Shown one piece after another: positions 8,359 through 15,913 of a stretch of 23,448 nt of DNA. Below the pieces are notes generated by a model. That model saw nothing but the letters and a program-made list of their open reading frames with translations, was not told where the DNA came from and did not search any database. Source of the stretch: an uncultured Gemmatimonadota bacterium (GTDB lineage Bacteria > Gemmatimonadota > Gemmatimonadetes > Gemmatimonadales > GWC2-71-9); the NCBI GenBank assembly GCA_946479805.1, contig CAMLHP010000019.1, positions 1 to 23,448 on the forward strand, in the 5' to 3' direction. A program made the translations under genes and the position numbers. The stretch's first letter is position 1; every line of letters starts with the position of its first letter.

Positions 8359-8390
8359 CCCAAGCGCCCATGGCAACACGACTTGGGCGC
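8359..8390 (+). promoter_or_regulatory. rpmE leader with two mutually exclusive hairpins
   Basis: CCCAAG (8359-8364) can pair with CTTGGG (8382-8387). Alternatively GCGCCC (8364-8369) can pair with GGGCGC (8385-8390). Both stems have 6 bp and use the same GGG, so only one can form at a time. The location, in the predicted leader of a ribosomal protein gene, suggests a possible autoregulatory switch, but the stems are short and no known L31 leader motif was recognised. Confidence 0.3.
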
Positions 8391-8415
8391 GACTTGTGAG
8401 AAGGTAGAGGATCCG

Positions 8416-8622
8416 GTGAAGCCCGACATTCATCCCCAGTACCGCCAGGTGACGGTAGTCTGCGCCTGCGGCAACAGTTTCGAAACCCGCTCGACGGCCC
8501 AGAGCATCCACGTGGAAGTCTGCGCCCAGTGCCATCCGTTCTACACCGGCAAGCAGCGCCTGGTGGACACGGCCGGCCGGGTGGACCGCTTCCGCCGGAA
8601 GTACGAGGGCACCAAGGCGTAA
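8416..8622 (+). CDS. rpmE: 50S ribosomal protein L31, zinc-binding (C+) type
   Basis: Component of the large ribosomal subunit at the subunit interface. It has 68 residues, the usual length. Sequence begins [20 protein letters not shown]. The four zinc-ligand positions of the C+ form are seen as VCACG and [15 protein letters not shown], followed by the basic [13 protein letters not shown] tail. GTG 8416 has AGAGG (8406-8410) 5 bases upstream; an in-frame ATG further upstream would add a tail not found in L31. First gene of the plus-strand operon, ending 3 bases before prfA. C+ L31 can act as a zinc store and may be replaced by a C- paralogue under zinc limitation; no paralogue or Zur box is seen here. 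Confidence 0.97.
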   Translation: MKPDIHPQYRQVTVVCACGNSFETRSTAQSIHVEVCAQCHPFYTGKQRLVDTAGRVDRFRRKYEGTKA

Positions 8623-8625
8623 CCG

Positions 8626-9687
8626 GTGGACGCCCGACTCCGCCAGGCGCTGCAACGGGCGGAGGAAGTCGCCGACGCGCTGGCAGACCCCGCTGTAACC
8701 CGCGACTCCGCGCGACTTCGCACGCTGGGGCGGGAGCACACCCGGCTGGCGCCGGTGGTGCGCAGTGCGGAGCGGCTGGAGCGCCTGAAGCTGGAGCAGT
8801 CACAGGCTCGGGAGTTGGCCACGGAGGCCGACCCCGAGCTTGTTGCGTTGGCGGAGGCCGATCTCGAGCGGCTCCAGGGCGAGATCGCCGCGGCCGAGGC
8901 CGAGCTTCATCAGCTCCTCCTTCCTCGCGACCCGCACGACGACCGCGACGCTATTCTCGAACTCCGGGCAGGCACCGGGGGCGACGAGGCGGCGCTGTTC
9001 ACCGGCGACCTGTACCGCATGTACGAGCGGTTTGCCTCGCGCCACGGCCTCAGCTGGGAACCGATCTCCGTAACCGAGGGCAACGTCGGTGGCCTCAAGG
9101 AAGCCATCGTTGCCGTGAGGGGCGCCGAGGCGTACGGACTGCTCCGGCGCGAGAGCGGAGTGCACCGGGTGCAGCGGGTGCCCAGCACCGAGACCCAGGG
9201 ACGCATCCACACCTCGGCTGCCACGGTCGCCGTGCTTCCCGAGGCCGAAGAGGTGGATGTGAAGATCGATCCGGGCGAGCTCCGGATAGACGTGTTCCGT
9301 TCGTCCGGCCCGGGCGGCCAGAGCGTCAACACCACCGACAGCGCGGTGCGCATCACCCACGTGCCCACCGGGATCGTGGTCCAGCAGCAGGATCAGAAGT
9401 CCCAGCTGCAGAACAAGCTCAAGGCGATGGAAGTGCTGCGGGCCAGGCTGCTCGACCGGATGATCGCCGAGCAGGAAGCGGCCCGCTCACGGGAGCGGCG
9501 CGCGATGGTGGGAACCGGGGACCGCTCGGCCAAGATCCGCACCTACAACTTTCCCCAGAGCCGGGTCACCGACCACCGCATCAACCTGTCGGTTCATAAC
9601 CTCGCCGACGTCATCGACGGTGATCTCGATGCCATCCTCGATGCGCTCCGGATGGCCAGCCGCGAGGAGCAGTTTGGCGAGTCTTGA
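8626..9687 (+). CDS. prfA: Peptide chain release factor 1 (RF1)
   Basis: Terminates translation at UAG and UAA. It has 353 residues, the normal RF1 length. The N-terminal helical domain 1 is followed by LRAGTGGDEAALF (about 113-125), the stop-codon reading loop VQRVPSTETQGRIHTS (182-197) and the catalytic SSGPGGQSVNTTDSAVR with GGQ at 230-232. The reading tripeptide is P-S-T at 186-188, where E. coli has PAT; the Thr that identifies RF1 is kept and the SPF motif of RF2 is absent. GTG 8626 lies 3 bases after the rpmE stop. The end overlaps the likely prmC start by 14 bases, consistent with coupling to the enzyme that methylates the GGQ glutamine. Confidence 0.97.
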   Translation: MDARLRQALQRAEEVADALADPAVTRDSARLRTLGREHTRLAPVVRSAERLERLKLEQSQARELATEADPELVALAEADLERLQGEIAAAEAELHQLLLPRDPHDDRDAILELRAGTGGDEAALFTGDLYRMYERFASRHGLSWEPISVTEGNVGGLKEAIVAVRGAEAYGLLRRESGVHRVQRVPSTETQGRIHTSAATVAVLPEAEEVDVKIDPGELRIDVFRSSGPGGQSVNTTDSAVRITHVPTGIVVQQQDQKSQLQNKLKAMEVLRARLLDRMIAEQEAARSRERRAMVGTGDRSAKIRTYNFPQSRVTDHRINLSVHNLADVIDGDLDAILDALRMASREEQFGES

Positions 9688-10531
9688 GGCAGGCGGGCGC
9701 ATTCCCGCGCTGCTGTCGGAGGCGGCGTTGCTTCTCGACGCGCGGGACGCCGGCACCGGCCGGAGGACCGCCGCCCGGATACTGGGCGACCTGCTGGGCG
9801 CAACGCCCACCGAGCTCAGGCTGGACCGCGCGCGTGTTGTCAGCGAGGACGAGACGGCGCGGTTCCTGGAGCAGGTGCGGCGGGTGGCGAGCGGTGAGCC
9901 GGTGGAATACGTCACCGGCCGCGCCGGCTTTCGCCATCTTGAACTGCGGAGCGATGCGCGGGCGCTGATCCCGCGGCCCGAGACGGAGGGACTTGTCAGC
10001 CTGGTGCTGAGTCGGATCGACAGGGGCAGTGTGGCGGACATCGGCACCGGCAGCGGTGCGATTGCGCTGGCGCTGGCCGCCGAAGGTGATTTCGACCGAG
10101 TCGTGGCTGTGGACTCATCGGCCGACGCGCTTGCGCTGGCGCGCGAGAATGCCAGGCTCACCGGGATTGGCATCGAACTCATCAGGGGTCACCTCGCGTC
10201 GGTGCTGGCCACCGGCCAGTTCGACGCGGTGGTCAGCAATCCACCCTATCTTTCAGCCAGCGAGTACGCGGCGCTCGATTCCGCCGTGCGCGACCACGAA
10301 CCGCGAGGAGCGCTGGAGAGCGGTGACGATGGGCTGTCCGCAACGTGCGAACTGCTGGACGACGCGCGCCGGGTGATTCGACCGGGAGGGTGGCTGGCGC
10401 TGGAAATTGACGCGACGCGGGGCGACCGTACACGGACCCTGGCCGATGAGTTCGGCTGGCGGGGTGCCGAGATCCATCTGGACCTTTTCGGACGCGAGCG
10501 CTACCTGCTTGCGCAAAGGAGTGAGCGGTGA
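9674..10531 (+). CDS. prmC: Peptide chain release factor N5-glutamine methyltransferase
   Basis: SAM-dependent methyltransferase that modifies the Gln of the GGQ motif in RF1/RF2 and improves termination. From TTG 9674 the protein has 285 residues. An N-terminal helical domain (1-75) leads to GEPVEYVTGRAGFRHLEL and LIPRPETEGL (about 98-107), then SAM motif I VADIGTGSGAIALALA (about 120-135) and the catalytic SNPPYLSASEY (NPPY about 189-192). TTG 9674 is preferred because GAGGAG (9664-9669) precedes it by 4 bases; in-frame ATGs at 9620-9641 lie deeper inside prfA with no such site. Its stop overlaps the ylbF start as GTGA. The prfA-prmC pair is widely conserved. Confidence 0.95.
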   Translation: MASLEAGGRIPALLSEAALLLDARDAGTGRRTAARILGDLLGATPTELRLDRARVVSEDETARFLEQVRRVASGEPVEYVTGRAGFRHLELRSDARALIPRPETEGLVSLVLSRIDRGSVADIGTGSGAIALALAAEGDFDRVVAVDSSADALALARENARLTGIGIELIRGHLASVLATGQFDAVVSNPPYLSASEYAALDSAVRDHEPRGALESGDDGLSATCELLDDARRVIRPGGWLALEIDATRGDRTRTLADEFGWRGAEIHLDLFGRERYLLAQRSER

Positions 10532-10881
10532 TCTGGGACAAGGCGCAGGACCTCGGCAGGCTCATTGGCCAGTCGGATGAATACAAGGCGCTCAGGCGGG
10601 CCGAGTCGGCCTTGCGCGAGGACAAGGAGACGGTCGCCAAGCTGGAGAAGATCCAGACGCTGGCCCGCGACGTGGACCAGTTGCTGGCGCAAGGCCAGAT
10701 GCCGACGCCCGAGGTCTCCGAAACCTATGAGACCGCCGTGCGCGAACTCGAGGTCAGTGCCACCGGCCAGGCATACGCCGTGGCCCGCGCCAATTTTGAC
10801 AAGCTCATGGCCAAGGTCAACGAGCAGATCTCGGCCGGCATGGAGAAGGGCGCGCAGAGCAACATCATCACGCTCTCGTGA
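10528..10881 (+). CDS. ylbF: YlbF family protein (DUF964)
   Basis: A small helical cytoplasmic protein of 117 residues. It has the YlbF/YmcA pattern: IWDKAQDLGRLIGQSDEYKAL at the N-terminus, a central charged helical region, and ARANFDKLMAKVNEQIS near the C-terminus. In Bacillus, YlbF works with YmcA and YaaT as the Y-complex that modulates RNase Y-dependent mRNA processing, competence and sporulation. Here it is a single copy linked by 4-base GTGA overlaps to both prmC and tmk, so it is co-translated in a growth operon of a Gram-negative-type organism. Whether it influences an RNase in this host is unknown. Family assignment rests on the N-terminal motif, length and helical character. Confidence 0.82.
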   Translation: MIWDKAQDLGRLIGQSDEYKALRRAESALREDKETVAKLEKIQTLARDVDQLLAQGQMPTPEVSETYETAVRELEVSATGQAYAVARANFDKLMAKVNEQISAGMEKGAQSNIITLS

Positions 10882-11516
10882 GCCGCGGCTTCTTCCTGGT
10901 GCTGGAAGGGCCCGAGGGTGCCGGCAAGAGTACGCTGGCCCGGGCCCTGGTGCAGCGGATGCGCGCGGCGGGGCTCGACCCGGTGGCCGTGCGCGAGCCG
11001 GGAGGAACCGGCCCCGCCGAGCACGCCCGGGCAGCGTTGCTCGACCCCGCCTCCGAAATGGAACCCCAGACCGAGCTGCTCTTCTTTGCCGCGGCCCGGG
11101 CACACCTGATGCAGTCAGTGATAGGTCCGGCGCTGGCCGCGGGAAAGGTTGTGATCTCTGACCGCCACGTCCTCTCCACGCTGGCCTATCAGGGAGCGGG
11201 CGGGGGCCTGGATGTGGCAGAGATCCAGCAGGTCAACGCTGTCGCCACACGCGGGGTCACTCCGGACCTGACGCTGGTACTCGACATTGACCCGGCGGTG
11301 GGGCGGTCGCGCCAGCGACTGGAGGGCAAGACCGCCGACAGGATCGAGGCGCACGACGACGCATTTCATGAGCGGGTGGCCCAGGCTTACTGGAGTGCGT
11401 CGGGGCCGGGAATCCAGCACATTGATGCTTCGGGAAACGCCGAGCAGGTATCGGATCGGGCGTGGGCGATGCTGCAGCAGGCTCGCCCGGACATCTTTCC
11501 GGCCGGGTCCCGTTAG
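10878..11516 (+). CDS. tmk: Thymidylate kinase (dTMP kinase)
   Basis: Phosphorylates dTMP to dTDP with ATP, an essential step of dTTP synthesis in the cytoplasm. It has 212 residues. The P-loop GPEGAGKST is at 11-19, AVREPGGTGPAEHAR at about 37-51, SDRHVLSTLAYQG at about 94-106 and the LID segment KTADRIEAHDDAFHERVAQAY near 165. The usual D-R-[YFW] motif is DRH here (95-97), a mild deviation in the residue near the substrate base. GTG 10878 overlaps the ylbF stop by 4 bases. The closing 51 bases before the S41 protease gene contain a small hairpin but no clear terminator. Confidence 0.95.
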   Translation: MSRGFFLVLEGPEGAGKSTLARALVQRMRAAGLDPVAVREPGGTGPAEHARAALLDPASEMEPQTELLFFAAARAHLMQSVIGPALAAGKVVISDRHVLSTLAYQGAGGGLDVAEIQQVNAVATRGVTPDLTLVLDIDPAVGRSRQRLEGKTADRIEAHDDAFHERVAQAYWSASGPGIQHIDASGNAEQVSDRAWAMLQQARPDIFPAGSR

Positions 11517-11528
11517 CTTTCAGCGAGG

Positions 11529-11544
11529 GGCGGAACGAACCGCC
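11529..11544 (+). other. Small GC hairpin between tmk and the S41 protease gene
   Basis: GGCGG (11529-11533) and CCGCC (11540-11544) form a 5-bp stem with an AACGAA loop, 24 bases before the ATG. No T-run follows, so it is more likely a leader structure than an intrinsic terminator. Confidence 0.3.
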
Positions 11545-11567
11545 GCAAGGCCAAGGGGTAACGAGTC

Positions 11568-13178
11568 ATGAATCATCGCTGGACCATCATCAGCGCCGTG
11601 GTACTCGTATCGTTCGCGAGCGGCGGCTTCCTGCTGGAGCGGAGCGCCACCGACGTCGAACCCACCTTCGAGGAAGGCCTGTTCGAGAAGGTGCGGAGTC
11701 ACGTGTCGCACTACTACGTGGATTCGCTCAGCGACAGCGACCTGTACCGCAAGGCGGCGGACGGGATGCTGGTTGAGCTGCAGGACCCCTATTCCGAGCT
11801 GCTCACCGGTGATGACTTCAAGGCGCTCACCGAGCAGACCACCGGCAACTACGCCGGTCTCGGCATCCAGATCGACGTACGCGACGGCTGGATCACGATC
11901 GTGGCGCCGCTGCCTGACACGCCGGCCGAGCGGGCCGGTCTCGAGTCGGGCGACCAGATCATCGAAGTGAACGGCGAAAACACCGAGGGCTGGTCCAGCG
12001 AAAAGGCGGTCAGCACCCTCAGGGGCGAGCCCCGGAGCAAGGTCAAGATCGTGGTGCGCCGGCCGGGTGTGAGCTCCGCGATTCCATTCGAGCTGGCGCG
12101 GGCGCGGATCCACCAGAAGTCGGTGCCCGAGGGCACGCTGTATGAGGGTGGGATCGGGGTCATCGAACTCAACCCGGTGGCGGAAACGTCAGCCCGGGAG
12201 CTGCGCGAGGAAGTGGAGCGGATGCGCGGTCTGGGCATGCGCGAACTGATCCTGGACCTCCGGAGGAATCCCGGCGGCCTGCTGGTGCAGGGCGTGGCGG
12301 TGGCGGACCTGTTCCTCGATCCGGGCGACGAGATCGTCTCGACCCGGGGCCGGGCTCCCAGCTCCACCCGCACATTCACTGACGAGGCGACCCAGCCCTG
12401 GCCCGACCTCCCGGTGGTGGTGCTGGTCAACTTCTACTCTGCGAGCGCTGCCGAGATCATCGCCGGTGCGCTCCAGGACCACGACCGGGCGGTGGTCATC
12501 GGCATGCCCACCTTCGGCAAGGGACTGGTGCAGACGCTGTACGAACTGGAGCAGGGAGTGGCGCTCAAGCTCACCACCGCGCGGTGGTTCACCCCCAGCG
12601 GCCGTACCATCCAGCGCGAGGGCGACACTGCCGAGCGAGAGCTGGCGGCGATGGCGGATTCCGCGGGCGAGGCGGACTCGACCATCTCGAACCGGCCGAT
12701 CTTCCATACCGACGCGGGCCGGGAGGTGCGAGGCGGCGGCGGCATCGTACCGGACGTGGTGGTTCGCCCTGACACGCTGACGGTGAGTGAGCGGACGTTC
12801 ATCGAGCAGCTGGGCGACAAGGTCGCCGACTACCGCGACGTACTGGTGACTTACGCCCTGGAGGCCAAGGGCGCGAACAACATCCGCTCCGAGGGCTTCG
12901 AGGTCACTCCGGACATGACGGCGGAAGTATTCCGTCGGCTCCGGGCCAAGGGAGTCAGCATGAGCGACACCGTGTTCAACGGCGGCGCGTCGCTGGTGAA
13001 CGAGCATGTGGGTTACGAGATCGCGCGGTATGTGTTTGGGCGGGCCGGCGAGCTCCGCCGGCGGGCGGCGGACGACCTTCAGCTGCAGCGCGCACTCCAG
13101 ATGCTGCGCGAGGCCGATACCCCGGCCGAACTGATGACCCACGCCACGGCGAGCGCCGCCGCAGCCTCGGCACGCTGA
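11568..13178 (+). CDS. S41 family C-terminal processing peptidase with PDZ domain
   Basis: Serine protease acting outside the inner membrane on C-terminal ends of envelope proteins (CtpA/Prc type). It has 536 residues: a signal anchor at about 4-22 (RWTIISAVVLVSFASGGFLL), an N-terminal helical part with DPYSELLTGDDF, a PDZ domain at about 90-170 (YAGLGIQI, DTPAERAGLESGDQIIEVNG), then the S41 core at about 180-350. The catalytic dyad is visible: Ser293 in NFYSASAAEIIAGAL and Lys318 in TFGKGLVQ, with Gln322 in the usual place, so it should be active. About 180 further residues form an Ala/Glu-rich helical tail. ATG 11568 has an AGGGG about 10 bases upstream. Its TGA forms a CTGA with the probable start of the next gene. 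Confidence 0.93.
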   Translation: MNHRWTIISAVVLVSFASGGFLLERSATDVEPTFEEGLFEKVRSHVSHYYVDSLSDSDLYRKAADGMLVELQDPYSELLTGDDFKALTEQTTGNYAGLGIQIDVRDGWITIVAPLPDTPAERAGLESGDQIIEVNGENTEGWSSEKAVSTLRGEPRSKVKIVVRRPGVSSAIPFELARARIHQKSVPEGTLYEGGIGVIELNPVAETSARELREEVERMRGLGMRELILDLRRNPGGLLVQGVAVADLFLDPGDEIVSTRGRAPSSTRTFTDEATQPWPDLPVVVLVNFYSASAAEIIAGALQDHDRAVVIGMPTFGKGLVQTLYELEQGVALKLTTARWFTPSGRTIQREGDTAERELAAMADSAGEADSTISNRPIFHTDAGREVRGGGGIVPDVVVRPDTLTVSERTFIEQLGDKVADYRDVLVTYALEAKGANNIRSEGFEVTPDMTAEVFRRLRAKGVSMSDTVFNGGASLVNEHVGYEIARYVFGRAGELRRRAADDLQLQRALQMLREADTPAELMTHATASAAAASAR

Positions 13179-14038
13179 ACGCACCGGTAGTCATCATCGG
13201 CGCCGGACGGATGGGCGCCGGGCTCGGCATCGCGCTGGCCGATGCCGGGCTGGACGTGGCGCTGCTCGCGCGCACACCGCGGGCGGCTGTGGGTCCGCTC
13301 GCTGTCGTCGCCCCCAAGGCGGCGTGGTCGGAGCACCTGAAAGGCGCCGGCACCGTCATCATCGCCACCCCGGATGACGCAATTGCGCCGGCAGCGGAAC
13401 AGTTGGCAGGGTTGGCCCTCCCGGGCCGTCCCGTAGTGCTGCATCTCTCCGGACTCAAGGACCACCACTCTCTCGATTCGCTTGCCAGGCTGACATCGGG
13501 CCTGGGCTCGCTCCATCCACTGATGGCGATGTCCGACCCGCTGCGCGGCCCCGAGTTGCTGCGGGGCGCATGGGCCGCCGTGGAGGGGAGCAGGGAGGCC
13601 GCCATCGAGCGGGCCAGTGAGCTCGCGCGCCTGGCGGGCATGGAGCCGGTGCTGCTGCCAGTCGGCGCCAAGCCGGCATACCACGCCGCCGCGTCAATCG
13701 CCTCCAACTACACGGTCACCCTCTACGACATCGCCATCCGCACCGCGGCCTCCGCGGGCATCGCCGAGGACGCGGCGAGGCGGATGTTCCTGCCGCTGGT
13801 GCGGGGAACGATCGAGAACCTCGCCAGCACGTCACCGGCCGAGGCGCTCACCGGGGCCATTCGCCGCGGCGACGTGGAGAGCGTGCGGCAGCACCTCAAC
13901 GCACTCGGCGACGGCCCGGACGCGCGCTGCTACAGGGAACTGGGGCTGGTGACGGTGGACCTCGCGGTGACGGCAGGGCTGAGTGCGGAGGCGGCGGAAA
14001 GGGTACGACGAGAATTGACAGGACCGCCTCGCGGCTGA
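13175..14038 (+). CDS. Rossmann-like/DUF2520 oxidoreductase-like protein, probable CTG start
   Basis: NAD(P)-binding protein with a C-terminal DUF2520 domain, related to ketopantoate/6-phosphogluconate dehydrogenase-like folds; the reaction is unknown. The first ATG in frame is at 13211, but it falls inside the dinucleotide-binding motif: the codons just before it read PVVIIGAGR and continue MGAGLG, so GAGRMG is broken if translation starts there. No ATG, GTG or TTG lies upstream in frame. CTG 13175 forms CTGA with the S41 stop, mirroring the GTGA overlaps elsewhere in this operon, and would give 287 residues. Other parts: TVIIATPDDAI, VVLHLSGLKD, LGSLHPLMAM (Rossmann part), then PAYHAAASIASNYTVTLYD and the DUF2520 hallmark ALTGAIRRGDVESVRQHL. 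Last gene of the plus-strand operon. Confidence 0.85.
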   Translation: MNAPVVIIGAGRMGAGLGIALADAGLDVALLARTPRAAVGPLAVVAPKAAWSEHLKGAGTVIIATPDDAIAPAAEQLAGLALPGRPVVLHLSGLKDHHSLDSLARLTSGLGSLHPLMAMSDPLRGPELLRGAWAAVEGSREAAIERASELARLAGMEPVLLPVGAKPAYHAAASIASNYTVTLYDIAIRTAASAGIAEDAARRMFLPLVRGTIENLASTSPAEALTGAIRRGDVESVRQHLNALGDGPDARCYRELGLVTVDLAVTAGLSAEAAERVRRELTGPPRG

Positions 14039-14133
14039 AGCCGCTACTTGGCGAGCGTCGCCTCATGGCGACGCTGCTCGTCCTTACACCGCCTCGCCGA
14101 AGGCGAGGCTCGCCGAGCAGCGAGTTCACTCGC
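14031..14133. terminator. Cluster of four hairpins at the convergent junction
   Basis: Four hairpins follow in a row. GCGGC/GCCGC with TGAA loop (14031-14044) contains the DUF2520 stop codon. AGCGTCGCC/GGCGACGCT has a TCAT loop (14054-14075). GCCTCGCC/GGCGAGGC has a GAA loop (14091-14109). GCGAG/CTCGC has a TTCA loop (14120-14133). All are perfect stems of 5 to 9 bp. No T-runs accompany them, but they sit between two operons running toward each other and probably help bidirectional termination or protect 3' ends. Confidence 0.6.
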
Positions 14134-14160
14134 GAGGGACCCCCGAGGATTCAGATCGCC

Positions 14161-14194
14161 CTGTCCGCCTGTCCGCCCAGTCCGCCCTGATCGC
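14161..14194. repeat. Short tandem repeat, about 8-9 bp period
   Basis: CTGTCCGC occurs twice head to tail (14161-14176), followed by the degenerate units CCAGTCCGC (14177-14185) and CCTGATCGC (14186-14194), ending exactly at the lolA stop codon. It adjoins the hairpin cluster and no coding frame accounts for it. Confidence 0.55.
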
Positions 14195-14857
14195 CTACCG
14201 CTGATCGATGATCCGCACGCCCTCCGGCACGGTGAACGCGAATGCCTGCTCGGAGACCTGGTCGTTTGTGCGGATGCGGCTCAGCGTGATGGTGCGGGTG
14301 CCGCCGCGGCGCTCCGAGATCTCGAGCTTCCGGGGCAGGGCATCGTCGCGGTCGAGCCAGACGATGGCCTTGCTGAAGGGCATGTCGGCGGAGCGGGGAA
14401 TCAGTTCGACCACGTCCGCTGTCCTCCCACCCAGCGGCTCGGTGCGGAGATAGCGAATCCGGTAGCGTTCGCGGGGCCGGTCCAGAATCCACGACAGCAC
14501 ATTGAGCCCGTGCACCGGGCCCGACGGCAGCGGCATGCGGATGACCTGGCCCGGAGCGGTGCTGGGGGTGTACACCCACACCTGGTTGCCGTCCACAATG
14601 ATGGCGTCGCCAGCCGGGTCGCTGAAACGCATGGCGAGGAGGTTCTGGCCGGCCTGCACCAGCGACCCCTTGCTGTCAAAGGTGCCAATCAGCGAGTCGG
14701 CGATCCGCTGCTCGAACTCCGCCCTCAGCGACCCCAGCGAGGCATACACCTGCGCCGCTCGACCCACGATGGCGCCGCCATCCTGGGCGTCCAGTGGGGC
14801 CGCGAACATCGCGGCGCCCAGCAATGCCGGGAACAGTTTCCTGCCAACGTTCATCAT
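14195..14857 (-). CDS. lolA: Outer-membrane lipoprotein carrier protein LolA-like
   Basis: Periplasmic chaperone that takes lipoproteins from LolCDE at the inner membrane to the outer membrane. It has 220 residues with a signal peptide (GRKLFPALLGAAMFAAPLDA, cut near residue 25). The mature part carries LolA-type features: LGSLRAEFEQRIADS, FDSKGSLVQAGQNLLAMRFS, DAIIVDGNQVWVYTPS, a central Pro/Gly-rich part, VVELIPRS, DRDDALPRKLEIS and a C-terminal FTVPEGVRIIDQ, matching the incomplete beta-barrel pattern. The ATG shares one base with the DAHP synthase stop (TGATG). No LolB-type gene is near. Two lipoproteins in this window (the SpoIID and SPOR proteins) are possible cargo. It is the last gene of the minus-strand operon. 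Confidence 0.85.
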   Translation of the reverse strand: MMNVGRKLFPALLGAAMFAAPLDAQDGGAIVGRAAQVYASLGSLRAEFEQRIADSLIGTFDSKGSLVQAGQNLLAMRFSDPAGDAIIVDGNQVWVYTPSTAPGQVIRMPLPSGPVHGLNVLSWILDRPRERYRIRYLRTEPLGGRTADVVELIPRSADMPFSKAIVWLDRDDALPRKLEISERRGGTRTITLSRIRTNDQVSEQAFAFTVPEGVRIIDQR

Positions 14858-15891
14858 CAGACTCCAGCCGGTTCCGCCACGCGCCGCCCGATCGCCTCGG
14901 CGATGGGACGGGCCTCCCGCATCAACTGCCTGAACTGCGCCGGGTCCAGGCTCTGGGCACCATCCGAGAGCGCACGCTCCGGATTGGGGTGAACCTCTAC
15001 CAGCAGTCCGTCGGCTCCTGCGGCAACCGCCGCCCGGGCCATCGGGGTCACCATCTCGCGATGGCCCGTGCCGTGGCTCGGGTCCGCGATGATGGGCAGA
15101 TGCGAGAGCGCGTGCACGACGGGCACGGCACTCAGGTCGAACAGGTTGCGGGTCGCCGGGTCGAATCCCCGGACGCCGCGCTCACACAGGATCACATCGT
15201 TGTTGCCCTCCGCCAGCAGGTACTCGGCGGAGAGCAGCAGCTCCTGGATCGTGGCCGACAGGCCTCGCTTGAGCAGGACCGGCTTGCCGCACCGGCCCGC
15301 TTTACGGAGCAGCGAGTAGTTCTGCATGTTCCGCGCCCCGATCTGGATGATGTCGGCCACCTCGGCCACATGATCCACTCCCTCGGGATCCATTGCCTCC
15401 GTGACGACGAGCAGCCCGGTCTCGGCCCGGGCCCGCGCCAGCAGGGCCAGGCCGTCCCGGCCCATGCCCTGAAACGAGTACGGCGATGACCTCGGCTTGT
15501 ACGCCCCGGCGCGCAGCACCGTCGCGCCGGCGTCCCTGACCGCAACGGCGGCCTCGATGATCTGGGCCTCGCTCTCCACCGAGCAGGGTCCTGCCATGAC
15601 CACCACGTCGTCCCCGCCGACGGCGAGTCCGCCCGGGAGCCGCACGATGGTGGACTCCGCCCGCCATTCACGCGAGACCTGCTTGTATGGCTGGGTGACG
15701 TGGATCACTTCGGTGACGCCGGCCAGCGCCGAGATGCGCGAGCTGTCCACCCGGCCGTCGTTCCCCACGACGCCGACGGTGGTCCGCTGCCGCCCCGGCA
15801 TTGGACGCGCCTGGTAACCCAGCGACTCAATGGCCTCGACCACCGCGCGAATCTCAGCCTCGGATGCGCCGTGGCGCATGACGACTAGCAT
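14857..15891 (-). CDS. aroF: 3-deoxy-7-phosphoheptulonate synthase (DAHP synthase), class I-beta
   Basis: Condenses phosphoenolpyruvate and erythrose 4-phosphate, the first step of the shikimate pathway. It has 344 residues. Residues 1-70 form a ferredoxin-like N-terminal domain ([20 protein letters not shown]), as in the Thermotoga-type enzymes where it mediates feedback inhibition. The barrel has [13 protein letters not shown] with metal-binding Cys103, [52 protein letters not shown] (metal His), [20 protein letters not shown] (metal Glu and Asp). ATG 15891 is chosen because GGGAG precedes it by 5 bases. A longer frame upstream would read through the heptamer repeat and is not credible. It lies between smc and lolA, separated from smc by that repeat. 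Confidence 0.95.
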   Translation of the reverse strand: MLVVMRHGASEAEIRAVVEAIESLGYQARPMPGRQRTTVGVVGNDGRVDSSRISALAGVTEVIHVTQPYKQVSREWRAESTIVRLPGGLAVGGDDVVVMAGPCSVESEAQIIEAAVAVRDAGATVLRAGAYKPRSSPYSFQGMGRDGLALLARARAETGLLVVTEAMDPEGVDHVAEVADIIQIGARNMQNYSLLRKAGRCGKPVLLKRGLSATIQELLLSAEYLLAEGNNDVILCERGVRGFDPATRNLFDLSAVPVVHALSHLPIIADPSHGTGHREMVTPMARAAVAAGADGLLVEVHPNPERALSDGAQSLDPAQFRQLMREARPIAEAIGRRVAEPAGV

Positions 15892-15913
15892 ATCTGCTCC
15901 CGAAGTGGGGGAG

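Noticed and set aside
12189..13184. 331-codon minus-strand open frame opposite the S41 protease.
   Set aside because: Composition typical of antisense GC-rich codons, no motif.
14015..14020. TTGACA as a promoter near the end of the DUF2520 gene.
   Set aside because: It lies in coding sequence, has no -10-like box at 16-18 bases and no gene follows on that strand.
13211..14038. DUF2520 gene starting at ATG 13211.
   Set aside because: This start would cut the dinucleotide-binding motif in half; the upstream codons continue the fold.
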